Assembly (NCBI RefSeq): GCF_024436065.1
Contig: NZ_JANFNS010000001.1
Span: 62,001-126,000, forward strand
Origin: Saccharibacillus sp. JS10
GTDB taxonomy: Bacteria; Bacillota; Bacilli; Paenibacillales; Paenibacillaceae
Length of the DNA: 64,000 bases
Direction: 5' to 3'
In this document: piece by piece, positions 9,341-18,160 of the stretch
How positions within the stretch are numbered: position 1 is the first letter of the stretch
Layout: the number at the start of each line of letters is the position of its first letter
The notes under the pieces: generated by a model
Databases searched by the model: none
What the model saw: only the letters and a program-made list of their open reading frames with translations
What the model was told of the DNA's origin: nothing
Position numbers and translations under genes: made by a program

Positions 9341-10017
9341 GTAAAAAAGTATTGATCGTAGAAGACGAACAGCGGATCCGAGAATTGATCTCCGATTATT
9401 TTTTGGCGCAAAAATGGATCGTATGCGAAGCAGCAGATGGCAGTGAAGGGTTGTATACGTTTGAAGTCGAAATGCCGGATCTTGTGATTTTGGATCTGAT
9501 GATGCCGGAAATGGACGGTTGGGAATTATGTCGACGTATTCGGCTTCGTTCGGAAGTTCCGATTATCATTTTGACTGCGATGTCAGGAGACGAACGTCAA
9601 ATTCAAGGGTATGAACTGGGCGCCGACGATTATGTGACCAAGCCATTCAGCCCTAAAGTATTGGTGTCAAAAGCCGAAGTGCTGATGCGCCGCATAGATG
9701 GGCAGTTGATCGCCGATTCGGAAATTCAAGTAGGGTTCGGCGTTCGATTAAACACACGGAACCGCAAGTTGGAGTATGGCGAAGAATCGATTGAACTGAC
9801 GCCCAAAGAGTACGGAGTCCTTCAGCTATTTATGCGTAACCGGGGAATCGTCTTGTCGCGGGATCATATTTTGAGTTCGATTTGGGGCGGAGAATACGAA
9901 GGCGATGTTCGGGTTGTAGATACGCATATCAAAAAACTTCGCGGGAAAATGGGACCGGCCGCCGAATGTGTACGCACGGTATTTGGTGTGGGGTATACGT
10001 ATGAGGACAAACGATGA
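9337..10017 (+). CDS. OmpR/PhoB-family response regulator
   Basis: The 226-residue regulator has an N-terminal receiver domain (acidic pair ED at 9-10, phosphoacceptor Asp53 in LVILDLMMPEMDG, Thr in ILTAMSG, Lys in VTKPF) and a C-terminal winged helix ending in RTVFGVGYTYE. The reading frame is open 87 nt further upstream into psd, but TTG 9337 is the supported start: AAAGGAAG lies about 9 nt before it and the receiver begins at once (LSKKVLIVEDE). The start overlaps the psd stop by 4 nt and its own stop overlaps the kinase start by 4 nt. It therefore appears to be transcribed with the phosphatidylethanolamine genes and may respond to envelope state. The target genes are unknown. Confidence 0.9.
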   Translation: MSKKVLIVEDEQRIRELISDYFLAQKWIVCEAADGSEGLYTFEVEMPDLVILDLMMPEMDGWELCRRIRLRSEVPIIILTAMSGDERQIQGYELGADDYVTKPFSPKVLVSKAEVLMRRIDGQLIADSEIQVGFGVRLNTRNRKLEYGEESIELTPKEYGVLQLFMRNRGIVLSRDHILSSIWGGEYEGDVRVVDTHIKKLRGKMGPAAECVRTVFGVGYTYEDKR

Positions 10018-11780
10018 AAAAAAACAGTGTCACAACCAAGCTTTTTATCGCGACTGCCTCTATTTTTATTTTGTTTTATATCATCGTCTTATTGGCTCAA
10101 CTCTTAGTATTCCCTCAATTTTATGAAAAACGCAAAATCACGAAGTTGCAGCAAGGCACCAATCAATTGGCTGAAGCGTATCGTGAAGATCCGAATTCAT
10201 TGCTGGAAACGGATTCGGATTTTCTGGTGTCTTTACGACGCTCCGATGTTAACTTTGCACTCACTGATTTAACAGGAGATTTACCGCTAAATGATCCATT
10301 TCGTATCCAAATTCAGCGTGCGGACGGTACGAAACTTCAAGTTTCTTTATCTTATTTAGTGATTTCTTCGCGCGGCGAATTCGATCGGTTGAAGCTGGAT
10401 GCGGGCGAGTCGGTGCAGCTTTACGGTGACTTTGGGCAAGGCGCGGACCGGGATACTTTTTATGCTTTTTATATCGGAGCAACAACAGGGCAAGGGATCG
10501 AAGGGAAAGAAGCGGGCGATCGAAGTCTGCTAGGAACAACACAGCGTATTGAAGGAAAGTTGCTCACGACAAAATTACCGGATACCGATAAGCTGGGGCG
10601 GCGCCTAGGCTTGGTTTATCTCGCTTTGGATGAGTTTTTTCCTTTGAAAACCGAGGACCAACAGCAACTTCGACAAATGCAGCCGGTTCAGCGGATCTGG
10701 ATCGATTCGTTCAGCGGAAATCGCAGTGCGATCCGTCTGCAACCTGTACAAGATGCGTCCGGTGAACTTCAAGTGTTGTTAGTCGTGACCTCGTTACAAG
10801 AAATCAAAGAAACGAATAGCGCGCTTCGGTTATTTTTCGTCTATCTGGGAGTTGGCGGCTTTATCTTGATTCTGTTTCTGTCGATCTTATACTCGGGAAT
10901 CGTTACGCGTCCTCTGGTCAAGTTGAATCAGAAAGCGCAGCGAATGAAGCTCCTTGATTTTTCTCAAGAAGAACCTCTTAAGCGCAAAGACGAATTAGGC
11001 AGTTTATCAAACACATTATTCGAATTATCAAGTCAATTAGGGGTAACTTTAGATGAATTAGGCAAAACGAATTTTCAGTTGAAAAAAGAAATCGAACATA
11101 ACAAAGAATTAGAGCAACTCCAAAAAGACTTTTTTGCCAACGCTTCTCATGAACTTAAAACACCTTTGAGCATCGTAAAAGGATTTGCCGAAGGGATGCA
11201 AGACGGGATTGGAGCCGGTAGGCAAGATCATTATATCGGCGTCATTTTGGAAGAAAGCGAGAAGATGGAACGACTTGTACAAGATATGTTAGAGCTCCTT
11301 CGTCTAGACTCGCAGACGTTAAAATTGTACAAAACTCCGGTATTATTGAGCGAATTGACCGAAGACGTATTAGAAAAATTGGTCTATCAAATGCGCGAAA
11401 AAAAGTTATCGGCACAAATTTTGAAAGACAACGAACAACCGCTTTCATTGGATGCCGGCAAAATGGAGCAAGTCGTGTTGAATTTACTGACCAATGCGAT
11501 CCGCCACGCAGCGCCAGGAAGTACGATACAGATTAACATTTCATATGAACATGATCGATCCACGTACACGATTCACAATCAAGGCTCTAGCATACCTGAA
11601 GATTATTTGAACCGCATATGGGAACGGTTTTTCCGCGTAGAAGCGGCAAGAGACCGTGCCACCGGCGGAACGGGTCTGGGGCTTGCGATCGTAAAACGTA
11701 TTTTGGAATTGCATGATTGCGAATACAAAGTCGAAAATGTCAATGAAGGCGTGAAATTTACTTTAGTTTTTAGAGTGTAA
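10014..11780 (+). CDS. Membrane sensor histidine kinase
   Basis: The 588-residue kinase has a transmembrane helix at about residues 10-34, a large extracellular sensor region of about 235 residues, a second helix near 272-294, a HAMP linker, a HisKA domain with the phosphorylated His in NASHELKTPLS (about residue 380) and a HATPase domain (N box NLLTNAIRHA, G boxes in GGTGLGLAIV). It overlaps the regulator gene by 4 nt (ATGA) and ends the pssA-dedA-psd operon before a strong terminator. The extracellular region resembles no sensor domain I can name. The ligand may be an envelope or membrane cue, inferred only from context. Confidence 0.92.
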   Translation: MKKNSVTTKLFIATASIFILFYIIVLLAQLLVFPQFYEKRKITKLQQGTNQLAEAYREDPNSLLETDSDFLVSLRRSDVNFALTDLTGDLPLNDPFRIQIQRADGTKLQVSLSYLVISSRGEFDRLKLDAGESVQLYGDFGQGADRDTFYAFYIGATTGQGIEGKEAGDRSLLGTTQRIEGKLLTTKLPDTDKLGRRLGLVYLALDEFFPLKTEDQQQLRQMQPVQRIWIDSFSGNRSAIRLQPVQDASGELQVLLVVTSLQEIKETNSALRLFFVYLGVGGFILILFLSILYSGIVTRPLVKLNQKAQRMKLLDFSQEEPLKRKDELGSLSNTLFELSSQLGVTLDELGKTNFQLKKEIEHNKELEQLQKDFFANASHELKTPLSIVKGFAEGMQDGIGAGRQDHYIGVILEESEKMERLVQDMLELLRLDSQTLKLYKTPVLLSELTEDVLEKLVYQMREKKLSAQILKDNEQPLSLDAGKMEQVVLNLLTNAIRHAAPGSTIQINISYEHDRSTYTIHNQGSSIPEDYLNRIWERFFRVEAARDRATGGTGLGLAIVKRILELHDCEYKVENVNEGVKFTLVFRV

Positions 11781-11806
11781 AAAGGGCTGCCAAAGCAGCC
11801 CTTTTT
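11779..11806. terminator. Bidirectional rho-independent terminator
   Basis: AAAAAGGGCTGC, a short CAAA loop, then GCAGCCCTTTTT. It closes the lipid/two-component operon on + and the MFS gene on -. Confidence 0.9.
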
Positions 11807-11829
11807 CGTATGTGATAAGTGATATGAGT

Positions 11830-13044
11830 TCAGACCAAAACCGGATTTGTTTCCGATTTGCTAAGTTTAAGGCGTAAAGTGAGCAAACAACAAGATAACG
11901 TCAAGATCGAAGACAGACTATACACGACGAACAATGAAGATATATTCATCAGTACACCGGAAATAGAAGTTCCCATTAACACGCCCGCCATCATCATTGG
12001 AATAATCACGCCATTTACACGACCGATATAATCTTCTTTAACTTCCTGAATCATAAAAGCCACAAAGATCACTTCAAAAAACGCTGCGCACAGCCCTGAA
12101 AGTACGCGTGTACTCGCCGTCAATGCCGGGAAAATAGACAACACTTCAATAAAAGTGAGAACCGCCCAAATCAACATCACTCCAGTCATTACGCTTTTGC
12201 GATAACGAGCCACCCAACCGGTCATCGTTGCTGCAAGCAAACCTCCGATTAACATGCCGACTCCTTCTGAAGCGGTTAACCATTGTACGCCTTCTTTTGG
12301 AAGCCCCAGACGATTTATCGCAAGAAACACATCAAGCGGTTGAGTTAGACCGATCGAGATGCCGCTAATTAAAAACAACACGCAAGTCAGTCGAAGATTA
12401 GAACGTTCCCACACATACCGTAATCCGTCTTGAAGGTCAGTCCACGGCGAAGTCTTTTCTTCTCTAACTTCACGTTTGGAATCCGGTAACAACAGCTGAA
12501 TTCCTGCCGCGATCATGAAGATCATAACAAGTGCAATCAGAGAAGCATACAGCCCGAGTTGGGTATAAATAAAAGTTCCGACAACTGGACCCAAAATCAT
12601 AAAAATCGCCATCATGCTTTGCGTAATTCCAACGGCTGTCCCGACTTGATCGGCTGGGATATGCTGACGGAATAAGATAGCCGACGAAGGCTGGGAAAAT
12701 TGACTGACAATAGCCGATATGACCGTAGCCACAAATACCGCTTGCCAAAGCCCGGCGAAGATCAGCAAGACAATCACAATGATCGATAGAGCACTTAACG
12801 TATCACCTGCAATGACCGTCTTTTTTGGATTCCACCGGTCGGCAAAGGTTCCTCCTATTAACGAAAATAAAAAGATCGGCAAATATTCAAGCGCGGTTAA
12901 TAGCGACACAGCGACCGGGTTATTGCCGCTTTGTTCCATGACATAGAATAACAGCGCCATATTGCGAATCCATATTCCAAGTTGTTGCAATAAATCTGCA
13001 CTTGCGACAATCAAAAAAACACGGTTTTTGAACAACGCGTTCAT
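11830..13044 (-). CDS. MFS transporter, MefA/YfmI-like exporter
   Basis: The 404-residue protein has about twelve hydrophobic helices and the MFS loop 2-3 motif in GGTFADRWNPKKTVIAGD. The pattern fits the MFS_3 group of macrolide-efflux-like exporters (compare MefA), although the substrate cannot be read from sequence. The start is ATG 13044 with GGAGATA a short distance upstream. It is divergent from the MocR-type regulator, a common arrangement when the regulator controls the neighbouring transporter. It ends just before the terminator shared with the kinase operon. Confidence 0.8.
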   Translation of the reverse strand: MNALFKNRVFLIVASADLLQQLGIWIRNMALLFYVMEQSGNNPVAVSLLTALEYLPIFLFSLIGGTFADRWNPKKTVIAGDTLSALSIIVIVLLIFAGLWQAVFVATVISAIVSQFSQPSSAILFRQHIPADQVGTAVGITQSMMAIFMILGPVVGTFIYTQLGLYASLIALVMIFMIAAGIQLLLPDSKREVREEKTSPWTDLQDGLRYVWERSNLRLTCVLFLISGISIGLTQPLDVFLAINRLGLPKEGVQWLTASEGVGMLIGGLLAATMTGWVARYRKSVMTGVMLIWAVLTFIEVLSIFPALTASTRVLSGLCAAFFEVIFVAFMIQEVKEDYIGRVNGVIIPMMMAGVLMGTSISGVLMNISSLFVVYSLSSILTLSCCLLTLRLKLSKSETNPVLV

Positions 13045-13227
13045 GCTCAGTATCTCCTCGTCCCTAAAATCTGTCTCTTAACTTTCTTTCGCTATTTTAG
13101 CGTTGAGTTTTGTTTTTCGTGTGTCTTTTTTGATCTTGCTCAGCCACGACAGTGGTTATAGATGTCGACCGCGGTTCTTTTCTTTGAGCGCCGAATATGG
13201 AATGATAGAAGATAAGGAGCTGAGCGT

Positions 13228-14694
13228 ATGTTTAAAGATTTTAAAGTAGAAGGCGATAGCCCGGCTTATATGCAATTGAAAATGTATATCGAAGCTTTGA
13301 TTACGCAAGGTCTGATGCCGCTACATCATAAATTACCTTCGACGCGCGAGTTATCGGGGTTACTTGGAGTCAGTCGTACAACCGTGATTAGCGCGTATGA
13401 AGCACTGGAGCGGACAGGATGGATCGAAGCGGTGAAAGGTCGAGGCAATTTCGTTTCGAGAGCGGCTGTGCATCTGGAAGAACCGCCGAGTCTAATCAAT
13501 TGGAACGAACGATTAAGCCCGCAAGCTTTTTTATCGGAAGAAATGGATTTGATGAAACACGGGATCAAGTGGGAAAAAGGCATGATCGCGTTTACGAGTA
13601 TTGCACCGGATGAACGATTGTTCGATATGAACGGAGTCAAGCGAGCTTTTTTGGATCGGATGTCGCTGGAAGGCAATGTGCTGATGAACTATGGCTATGC
13701 CCAAGGGTACCGTCCTCTTATTCAATATTTAACGAATTATATGACAAGCAAAGGCGTAGACTTAACGGAAAAAGATATTTTGATCACAAATGGATTCACG
13801 GAAGGATTTGATCTACTTCTCACGGCGATCGGCAAGCGTAGCGGACGCATTTTATGCGAAAATCCAACGCATCACACTGCGATCAAAATGATGAAGTTAC
13901 ATGGGTTCGAGCCCGTCGGTGTAAATATGGAACGTGACGGAATTCATATCGAGACGTTGAGGTCGATGTTAAACGAGCAGACGTTTGATATGGCGTATTT
14001 GACGCCGTCTTATCATAACCCGACCGGAATCGTGACTTCGCCGGATAAACGAATGGAGTTATTGCGTCTATTAGGCGAGCATGAAATTCCGGTGATCGAA
14101 GATGGGTTTAATGAAGAACTTCGGTATTCCGGTGCGCATGCGGCTCCATTGATCGCTTGCGCGGGAACCGGAAATTCGGTCGCTTACGTCGGCAGTTTTT
14201 CCAAAATTTTATTCCCGGGTATTCGAGTAGGTTGGATTGTCGCAGATCGTCAATTGATCGGGTATCTGGAAAGTCTGAAACGCGCGCAAACGATTCATAC
14301 TTCGACTTTGGATCAAGCGTTATTGTTTCAATACTTGCACAACGGCAATTTCGAACGATATCTTAAGCGCATACGTACAGAATATAAACGTAAATACGAA
14401 TGGGTCGTGCATAATTGCCAAGCGCATATTCCGATGCAAGAAATGAGCGGCGAAGGTGGCTTACATGTATTTATAGAGTTGGATTCTAGGCTGAACGCCC
14501 GGGATATTCTCGCGGATTGTTATAAGCTCGGTGTCGTATTTACGCCCGGCGATATTTTTTTCACAGACAATACAGGTCATCATACGTTGCGGATCGGCTT
14601 CTCGCGTGTACCGGAAGAACAGATCGAACAAGGGATTCAAGTGATTGGGAATGTGGTGAAAAAGCATTTGGAAAGGAGCGAGGCGTATGAATGA
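13228..14694 (+). CDS. MocR-type GntR/aminotransferase regulator
   Basis: This 488-residue fusion has an N-terminal GntR winged helix (LPSTRELSGLLGVSRTTVISAYEALE, about residues 30-70) joined to a fold-type I aminotransferase domain. The PLP lysine is expected in YVGSFSKILFPGIRVGW near residue 325, and PSYHNPTG supplies a substrate-pocket signature. MocR proteins bind PLP and an effector and usually activate or repress a neighbouring gene. AAGGAGC precedes ATG 13228. The 183-nt gap to the divergent MFS gene holds the short inverted repeat CCACGACAGTGG (13144-13155) and two GTGGTT/GCGGTT-like words that could be binding half sites. It overlaps the following lipoprotein gene by 8 nt. Confidence 0.88.
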   Translation: MFKDFKVEGDSPAYMQLKMYIEALITQGLMPLHHKLPSTRELSGLLGVSRTTVISAYEALERTGWIEAVKGRGNFVSRAAVHLEEPPSLINWNERLSPQAFLSEEMDLMKHGIKWEKGMIAFTSIAPDERLFDMNGVKRAFLDRMSLEGNVLMNYGYAQGYRPLIQYLTNYMTSKGVDLTEKDILITNGFTEGFDLLLTAIGKRSGRILCENPTHHTAIKMMKLHGFEPVGVNMERDGIHIETLRSMLNEQTFDMAYLTPSYHNPTGIVTSPDKRMELLRLLGEHEIPVIEDGFNEELRYSGAHAAPLIACAGTGNSVAYVGSFSKILFPGIRVGWIVADRQLIGYLESLKRAQTIHTSTLDQALLFQYLHNGNFERYLKRIRTEYKRKYEWVVHNCQAHIPMQEMSGEGGLHVFIELDSRLNARDILADCYKLGVVFTPGDIFFTDNTGHHTLRIGFSRVPEEQIEQGIQVIGNVVKKHLERSEAYE

Positions 14695-15433
14695 ACGTAA
14701 AAAGTACATCAAATTATGGGCGGTTGCGGCTGCGCTATCCAGCATCTTGTTGCTCAGCGGATGTATTCGTTTTGGCCCGCAAGCCGACGAGATGGAAAAT
14801 ACAGCAAACTCTACAGCCATGAAGCAAACCGATACAGATTCAACCTCATCTGAGTCAGCTGACAATTCAAGCCAATCGACAAAGTCTACGAATACCGATG
14901 AAGATACAAGTTCAGATACATCTAGCGATGTCGCTGATTCAGCCGATACAGCTACCGACTCTGACTCTATGGTCGAAATCGAGGTAAAGCCGGAAGAATC
15001 AGAGAAAGTGGTCGAGTTCCAGTTGTTGCAATTACCATCCGGATATTCGCTATACAAAATGACTTGGGAACCACAAGCTTTAGAAACATCTTTAGATAAT
15101 GAAGAAAGCAGCGAGGAGAATAATACAGAAGAGTCGGCACAAGAACTTTCTTCCCAAGGAAGTGCTTCTTCTTCAACACTCGACTCGGATCTTATTGCAA
15201 CCACGTATTCTCAAGCGATTACAGCAGGGCAACTTGAAAGCAATGGATTTTTTATCGATAACAATGGTCAGCGGATTGGGTATCGATATACCGACGAACA
15301 GACCGGACGTGATGGAATCGTCCATCTCGACTTTCGTGATCCAGAAGGCAGCATTGTTTCTTGGGAAAAAGAGCTGACCCTTGGCGTTAACTCGGTGCAA
15401 AATGAAGTCGATAATCCAGAAAATAATCAATAA
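14687..15433 (+). CDS. Ser/Thr/Asp-rich lipoprotein, unknown function
   Basis: The 248-residue product has a lipoprotein signal: basic residues, a hydrophobic core and the lipobox LLSGC with the lipidated Cys at 26. A low-complexity linker of Ser, Thr, Asp and Glu covers about residues 40-100, as in stalks that hold a domain away from the membrane. The rest (VVEFQLLQLPSGYSLYKMTWEP and a second acidic stretch, then YRYTDEQTGRDGIVHLDF) may be a small beta-rich domain; I do not recognise it. The gene overlaps the MocR regulator by 8 nt and GAAAGGAG supports ATG 14687. No terminator was found after it. Confidence 0.75.
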   Translation: MNERKKYIKLWAVAAALSSILLLSGCIRFGPQADEMENTANSTAMKQTDTDSTSSESADNSSQSTKSTNTDEDTSSDTSSDVADSADTATDSDSMVEIEVKPEESEKVVEFQLLQLPSGYSLYKMTWEPQALETSLDNEESSEENNTEESAQELSSQGSASSSTLDSDLIATTYSQAITAGQLESNGFFIDNNGQRIGYRYTDEQTGRDGIVHLDFRDPEGSIVSWEKELTLGVNSVQNEVDNPENNQ

Positions 15434-15595
15434 TTTTAAATTTCGTATGACGCGTTTCAAGGTTAAAATAAACGGATATAAATGTTTACACCGTATGAAA
15501 ATTAGAACATAAGATTAGACTTTAAATTTATACTTGATTTTGGATGTGAATTCTGCTACCTTTTTTAACGGACTATGTAAAAAGGAGAACCATCT

Positions 15596-15871
15596 ATGAG
15601 AGTACACGAGTTTAAAATCGAAGGCGAATTCGATCGCGATGAACTGCTTCGAATTTCGTCGGAAGCGGCACAGTTTTCTTCAGACATCAAACTTTTTTGC
15701 GGAGATGAAGATCAGCAGCGAATCGTTGATGTAAAAAGTCTGCTTGGAATGATGTTGGTTCCGATCCATGACGGCAATACGATTCGGATTAGCGCACGAG
15801 GTCAAGATGAACTAGCTGCGTTGGAATATATGTGCGCATTATTTGAACATCGCGCATATGCGACTCATTAA
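15596..15871 (+). CDS. HPr-like protein lacking the catalytic His
   Basis: The 91-residue protein fits the HPr fold. The part around KSLLGMMLVPI aligns with the regulatory Ser46 loop of HPr (here Ser48), followed by the strand TIRISARGQDELAAL and the last helix. The N-terminal loop that in HPr carries GIHARPA reads EFDRDELLRI here and is about two residues shorter, so the phosphorylatable His is absent. It should not carry PTS phosphate to sugars. A Crh-like regulatory role through the Ser loop is possible but not shown. AAAGGAG supports ATG 15596, and the gene is followed by a strong terminator, so it is probably monocistronic. A weak promoter-like pair (TTGATT, 17 nt, TACCTT) lies at 15534-15562. 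Confidence 0.7.
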   Translation: MRVHEFKIEGEFDRDELLRISSEAAQFSSDIKLFCGDEDQQRIVDVKSLLGMMLVPIHDGNTIRISARGQDELAALEYMCALFEHRAYATH

Positions 15872-15887
15872 AGCAGTCGAACATAAC

Positions 15888-15927
15888 AAACCCCCTATGA
15901 CTCTGTGCAGAGCCGTAGGGGGTTTTG
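15888..15927. terminator. Bidirectional rho-independent terminator
   Basis: AAACCCCCTA and TAGGGGGTTT enclose an inner GCTCTG/CAGAGC-type stem. It sits between the HPr-like gene and the convergent acetyltransferase. Confidence 0.88.
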
Positions 15928-15938
15928 TCGTGGTCTGA

Positions 15939-16535
15939 TTATGAGCGGCGTGCGTAACTTTGTTTATGAAAAGCTTCGATTTGCTGAAATAATACGCGTC
16001 CATCACGGCTTAACGGATGCGCAAGGCGCTGGTGTTCGCTTTGCAAATCCATGGTCATCGCTCGGTACTTTTCAGGAATCCATCTGTATGAATGAATATA
16101 ATCCGTAGATTCAAATCCGCAATGTAACCAAAAACGTAGACGATGTACGCCTTCTGGACGATCGTCAGCTTCGGCTTCGATCAGCAATCCGTCTACATGA
16201 TGCGTTTCACGCGCCCAGGTTGCTAAGGCGGCAATCGTTTGTTGACCTATACCTTGACTACGTTGCTCTGGGGATACCGCCATGTAGTCGATAATGAGTA
16301 GACGCTTGTCAGTACTCAGCCCCGTTAACGCCATCGAGCAAGGTTGCCCTTCAATATGACCGACGTGTAAAAAAGCATCCATATGTTGCAGCATATTACG
16401 TATAATCCGCTCCGGTTTGCGAATATGTTCGGGAAACGAATCCTCGTAAACCGGCTTAATCTCCGACCATATTTCATGATTCCATTTTAAGCTTGTATGC
16501 AATTGGAATATCGAATCTGATTCCGACCTGCTCAT
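15939..16535 (-). CDS. GNAT family N-acetyltransferase
   Basis: The 198-residue protein carries the GNAT acetyl-CoA motif A in IIDYMAVSPEQRSQGIGQQTIAAL (strand, then R/QxxGxG/A loop) and the motif B pair HRLRFWLHCGFE. The substrate cannot be inferred. The start is ATG 16535, with AAGGAGG 8-10 nt upstream. It is transcribed toward the terminator at 15888. The upstream minus-strand gene at 16636 has its own terminator, so the two are probably separate units. Confidence 0.82.
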   Translation of the reverse strand: MSRSESDSIFQLHTSLKWNHEIWSEIKPVYEDSFPEHIRKPERIIRNMLQHMDAFLHVGHIEGQPCSMALTGLSTDKRLLIIDYMAVSPEQRSQGIGQQTIAALATWARETHHVDGLLIEAEADDRPEGVHRLRFWLHCGFESTDYIHSYRWIPEKYRAMTMDLQSEHQRLAHPLSRDGRVLFQQIEAFHKQSYARRS

Positions 16536-16568
16536 ATTCGTTTTCCTCCTTGTTAAAAAAACTCATAC

Positions 16569-16605
16569 AAAAAACTCTATCTTTGAAAAAAGCCGCAGAT
16601 AGAGT
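16569..16605 (-). terminator. Rho-independent terminator (minus strand)
   Basis: Reading on the minus strand, ACTCTATCT, a 14-nt loop, AGATAGAGT and a run of T. It terminates the small gene at 16636-16839. Confidence 0.75.
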
Positions 16606-16635
16606 CTGTGTGCAAAATGTGACGAAAGATATAAC

Positions 16636-16839
16636 TTAGTTATGTTCGTGTTGTAAACGTTCAAAACGTTTCACTGCCCAATAAGGTAGAGTTACCGAAC
16701 GCTCCGGTGTATTGACCGTAAAAAAACGCGCGTCGTTTAGATTGGGAAAGCAGGGCCCCGTATAAAATTCGCCACTCACTAGATGAAGACGTAATATTTC
16801 TTCTTCAAATACGGCCTTTTTGATCTCTTGAACTGCCAT
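16636..16839 (-). CDS. Small protein of unknown function (67 aa)
   Basis: The 67-residue protein shows two predicted strands (EEILRLHLVSGEFYTGPCF, then RFFTVNTPERSVTLPYWAVKRFERL), suggesting a small beta-barrel. I do not recognise a family. Support for a real gene is AGGGGG about 8 nt before ATG 16839, normal codon use and a dedicated downstream terminator. It lies alone between the acetyltransferase and the iron permease promoter. Confidence 0.55.
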   Translation of the reverse strand: MAVQEIKKAVFEEEILRLHLVSGEFYTGPCFPNLNDARFFTVNTPERSVTLPYWAVKRFERLQHEHN

Positions 16840-16986
16840 GATGCAGGCCCCCTATGAGCTTAATAAAGTGTTACAGATGTCTCATTACGTTATACTTACC
16901 CAAATATTGAGTAATTAATCATGTTGCTAGCCAGATAGCAAAAGAAGTTTGAATATCATAGATTCGTTTTTTGTTGCGTCAGAGTC

Positions 16987-17032
16987 TGGACGTATATTTT
17001 TTCGACTGCTATACTTTTGATAATCAATCTCA
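16987..17032 (+). promoter_or_regulatory. Promoter with Fur box before FecCD genes
   Basis: TGGACG (16987-16992), 17 nt, then TATACT (17010-17015) gives a sigma-A-type promoter. Directly overlapping the start region, TGATAATCAATCTCA at 17018-17032 matches the 7-1-7 Fur consensus (TGATAAT N ATTATCA) at 12 of 14 positions. A hairpin TAGACC/GGTCTA at 17059-17075 stands just ahead of the GGAGG ribosome binding site. Iron repression of the downstream permease operon is inferred. Confidence 0.65.
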
Positions 17033-17086
17033 TTTGAGCGTGCTTATAACTAAGTCTGTAGACCTTTGGGGTCTATGGAGGTTTTG

Positions 17087-18160
17087 GTGTGCATTCGGAA
17101 AAAAGGTGATGTATTGCAGGACGTACAAAAAGAAATCAATACGGCAAAAAAAATCAAAGTTCGATCCCGACCTTTGGCAGCTTCGCTTATTTTGATCGGT
17201 GGTGTAATCTTACTACTGTTCGGTATGGCGCTTGCGATTGCAATCGGAGCGAAAGACATTGCATTACCGGACGTCTGGAATGCTGTATTCCATTTTGACC
17301 CGAATTTGACGGAACATCAGATTATTCGCGAATTGCGTATGCCGCGAGTGATTGGTGCCGCAATTGTCGGAGCTGCTTTTGCAGTCGCAGGTGCGATCAT
17401 GCAAGGCATGACTCGAAATCCGCTTGCCGATACAGGGCTTCTAGGACTTAATGCCGGAGCAGGGTTCGCTTTAGCAATCTGCTTTGCTTTTTTCCCGGGG
17501 ATGTCTTTTCTCGGTCTTATGCTTTATTCGTTTGTTGGAGCGGGTGCCGGAGTCGGAATCGTGTATGGAATCGGTTCGCGTTCCAAAGGCGGTCTGACAC
17601 CGATTCGACTTGTTCTTGCCGGAGCTGCGGTCAGTGCGCTATTCACTGCCCTTAGCGAAGGCGTAGCTTTGTATTTCAAAATCGGTCAAGACCTTGCATT
17701 TTGGTATGCAGGCGGAGTTGCAGGAACGCAGTGGGTACAGATTCAGATTGTTTTGCCCGCTGTCGTGATTGCATTATTAGGTGCTTTTGCGTTATCTCGT
17801 TCGATTACTCTTTTGAGTCTGGGCGACGATATTGCGACTGGATTAGGGCAGAGAACCGGTCTGATTCGTTTGTTTGGTGTATTGATTGTCCTTGTTCTTG
17901 CCGGTACAGCGGTCTCAATCGTCGGTTCAGTAGGTTTTGTCGGGCTGATTATTCCGCATTTGACCCGCAAACTGGTTGGGGTTGACTATCGTTGGATTAT
18001 TCCTTGTTCGGCCGTACTTGGAAGTCTGCTGATCGTATTTGCCGATCTTGCGGCACGCACGATCAATCCACCGCAAGAAACACCAATTGGTGCGCTTGTC
18101 GCATTGATCGGCGTACCGTTCTTCCTTTATCTCGCTGTTAAAGAAAGGAGGAGCCTGTAA
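17087..18160 (+). CDS. FecCD-family iron-siderophore permease
   Basis: The protein of about 357 residues has the FecCD permease pattern: about nine to ten helices, LRMPRVIGAAIVGAAFAVAGAIMQGMTRNPLADTGLLGLNAGAG near the N-terminus, and the ATPase-coupling region GDDIATGLG with GFVGLIIPHLTRKLVG. It forms half of the membrane channel of a siderophore importer. The start is uncertain: GTG 17087 has GGAGG 5 nt ahead, and TTG 17114 has AAGGTGAT just ahead, so the first nine residues may be absent. It overlaps the next permease by 1 nt. No ATPase and no binding protein are adjacent, as in B. subtilis systems that borrow a shared ATPase. Confidence 0.88.
   Translation: MCIRKKGDVLQDVQKEINTAKKIKVRSRPLAASLILIGGVILLLFGMALAIAIGAKDIALPDVWNAVFHFDPNLTEHQIIRELRMPRVIGAAIVGAAFAVAGAIMQGMTRNPLADTGLLGLNAGAGFALAICFAFFPGMSFLGLMLYSFVGAGAGVGIVYGIGSRSKGGLTPIRLVLAGAAVSALFTALSEGVALYFKIGQDLAFWYAGGVAGTQWVQIQIVLPAVVIALLGAFALSRSITLLSLGDDIATGLGQRTGLIRLFGVLIVLVLAGTAVSIVGSVGFVGLIIPHLTRKLVGVDYRWIIPCSAVLGSLLIVFADLAARTINPPQETPIGALVALIGVPFFLYLAVKERRSL

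Noticed and set aside
14461-15204. Open frame of 247 codons on the minus strand
   Set aside because: It is antisense to the low-complexity Ser/Asp part of the lipoprotein gene and the end of the MocR gene; composition explains the open frame.
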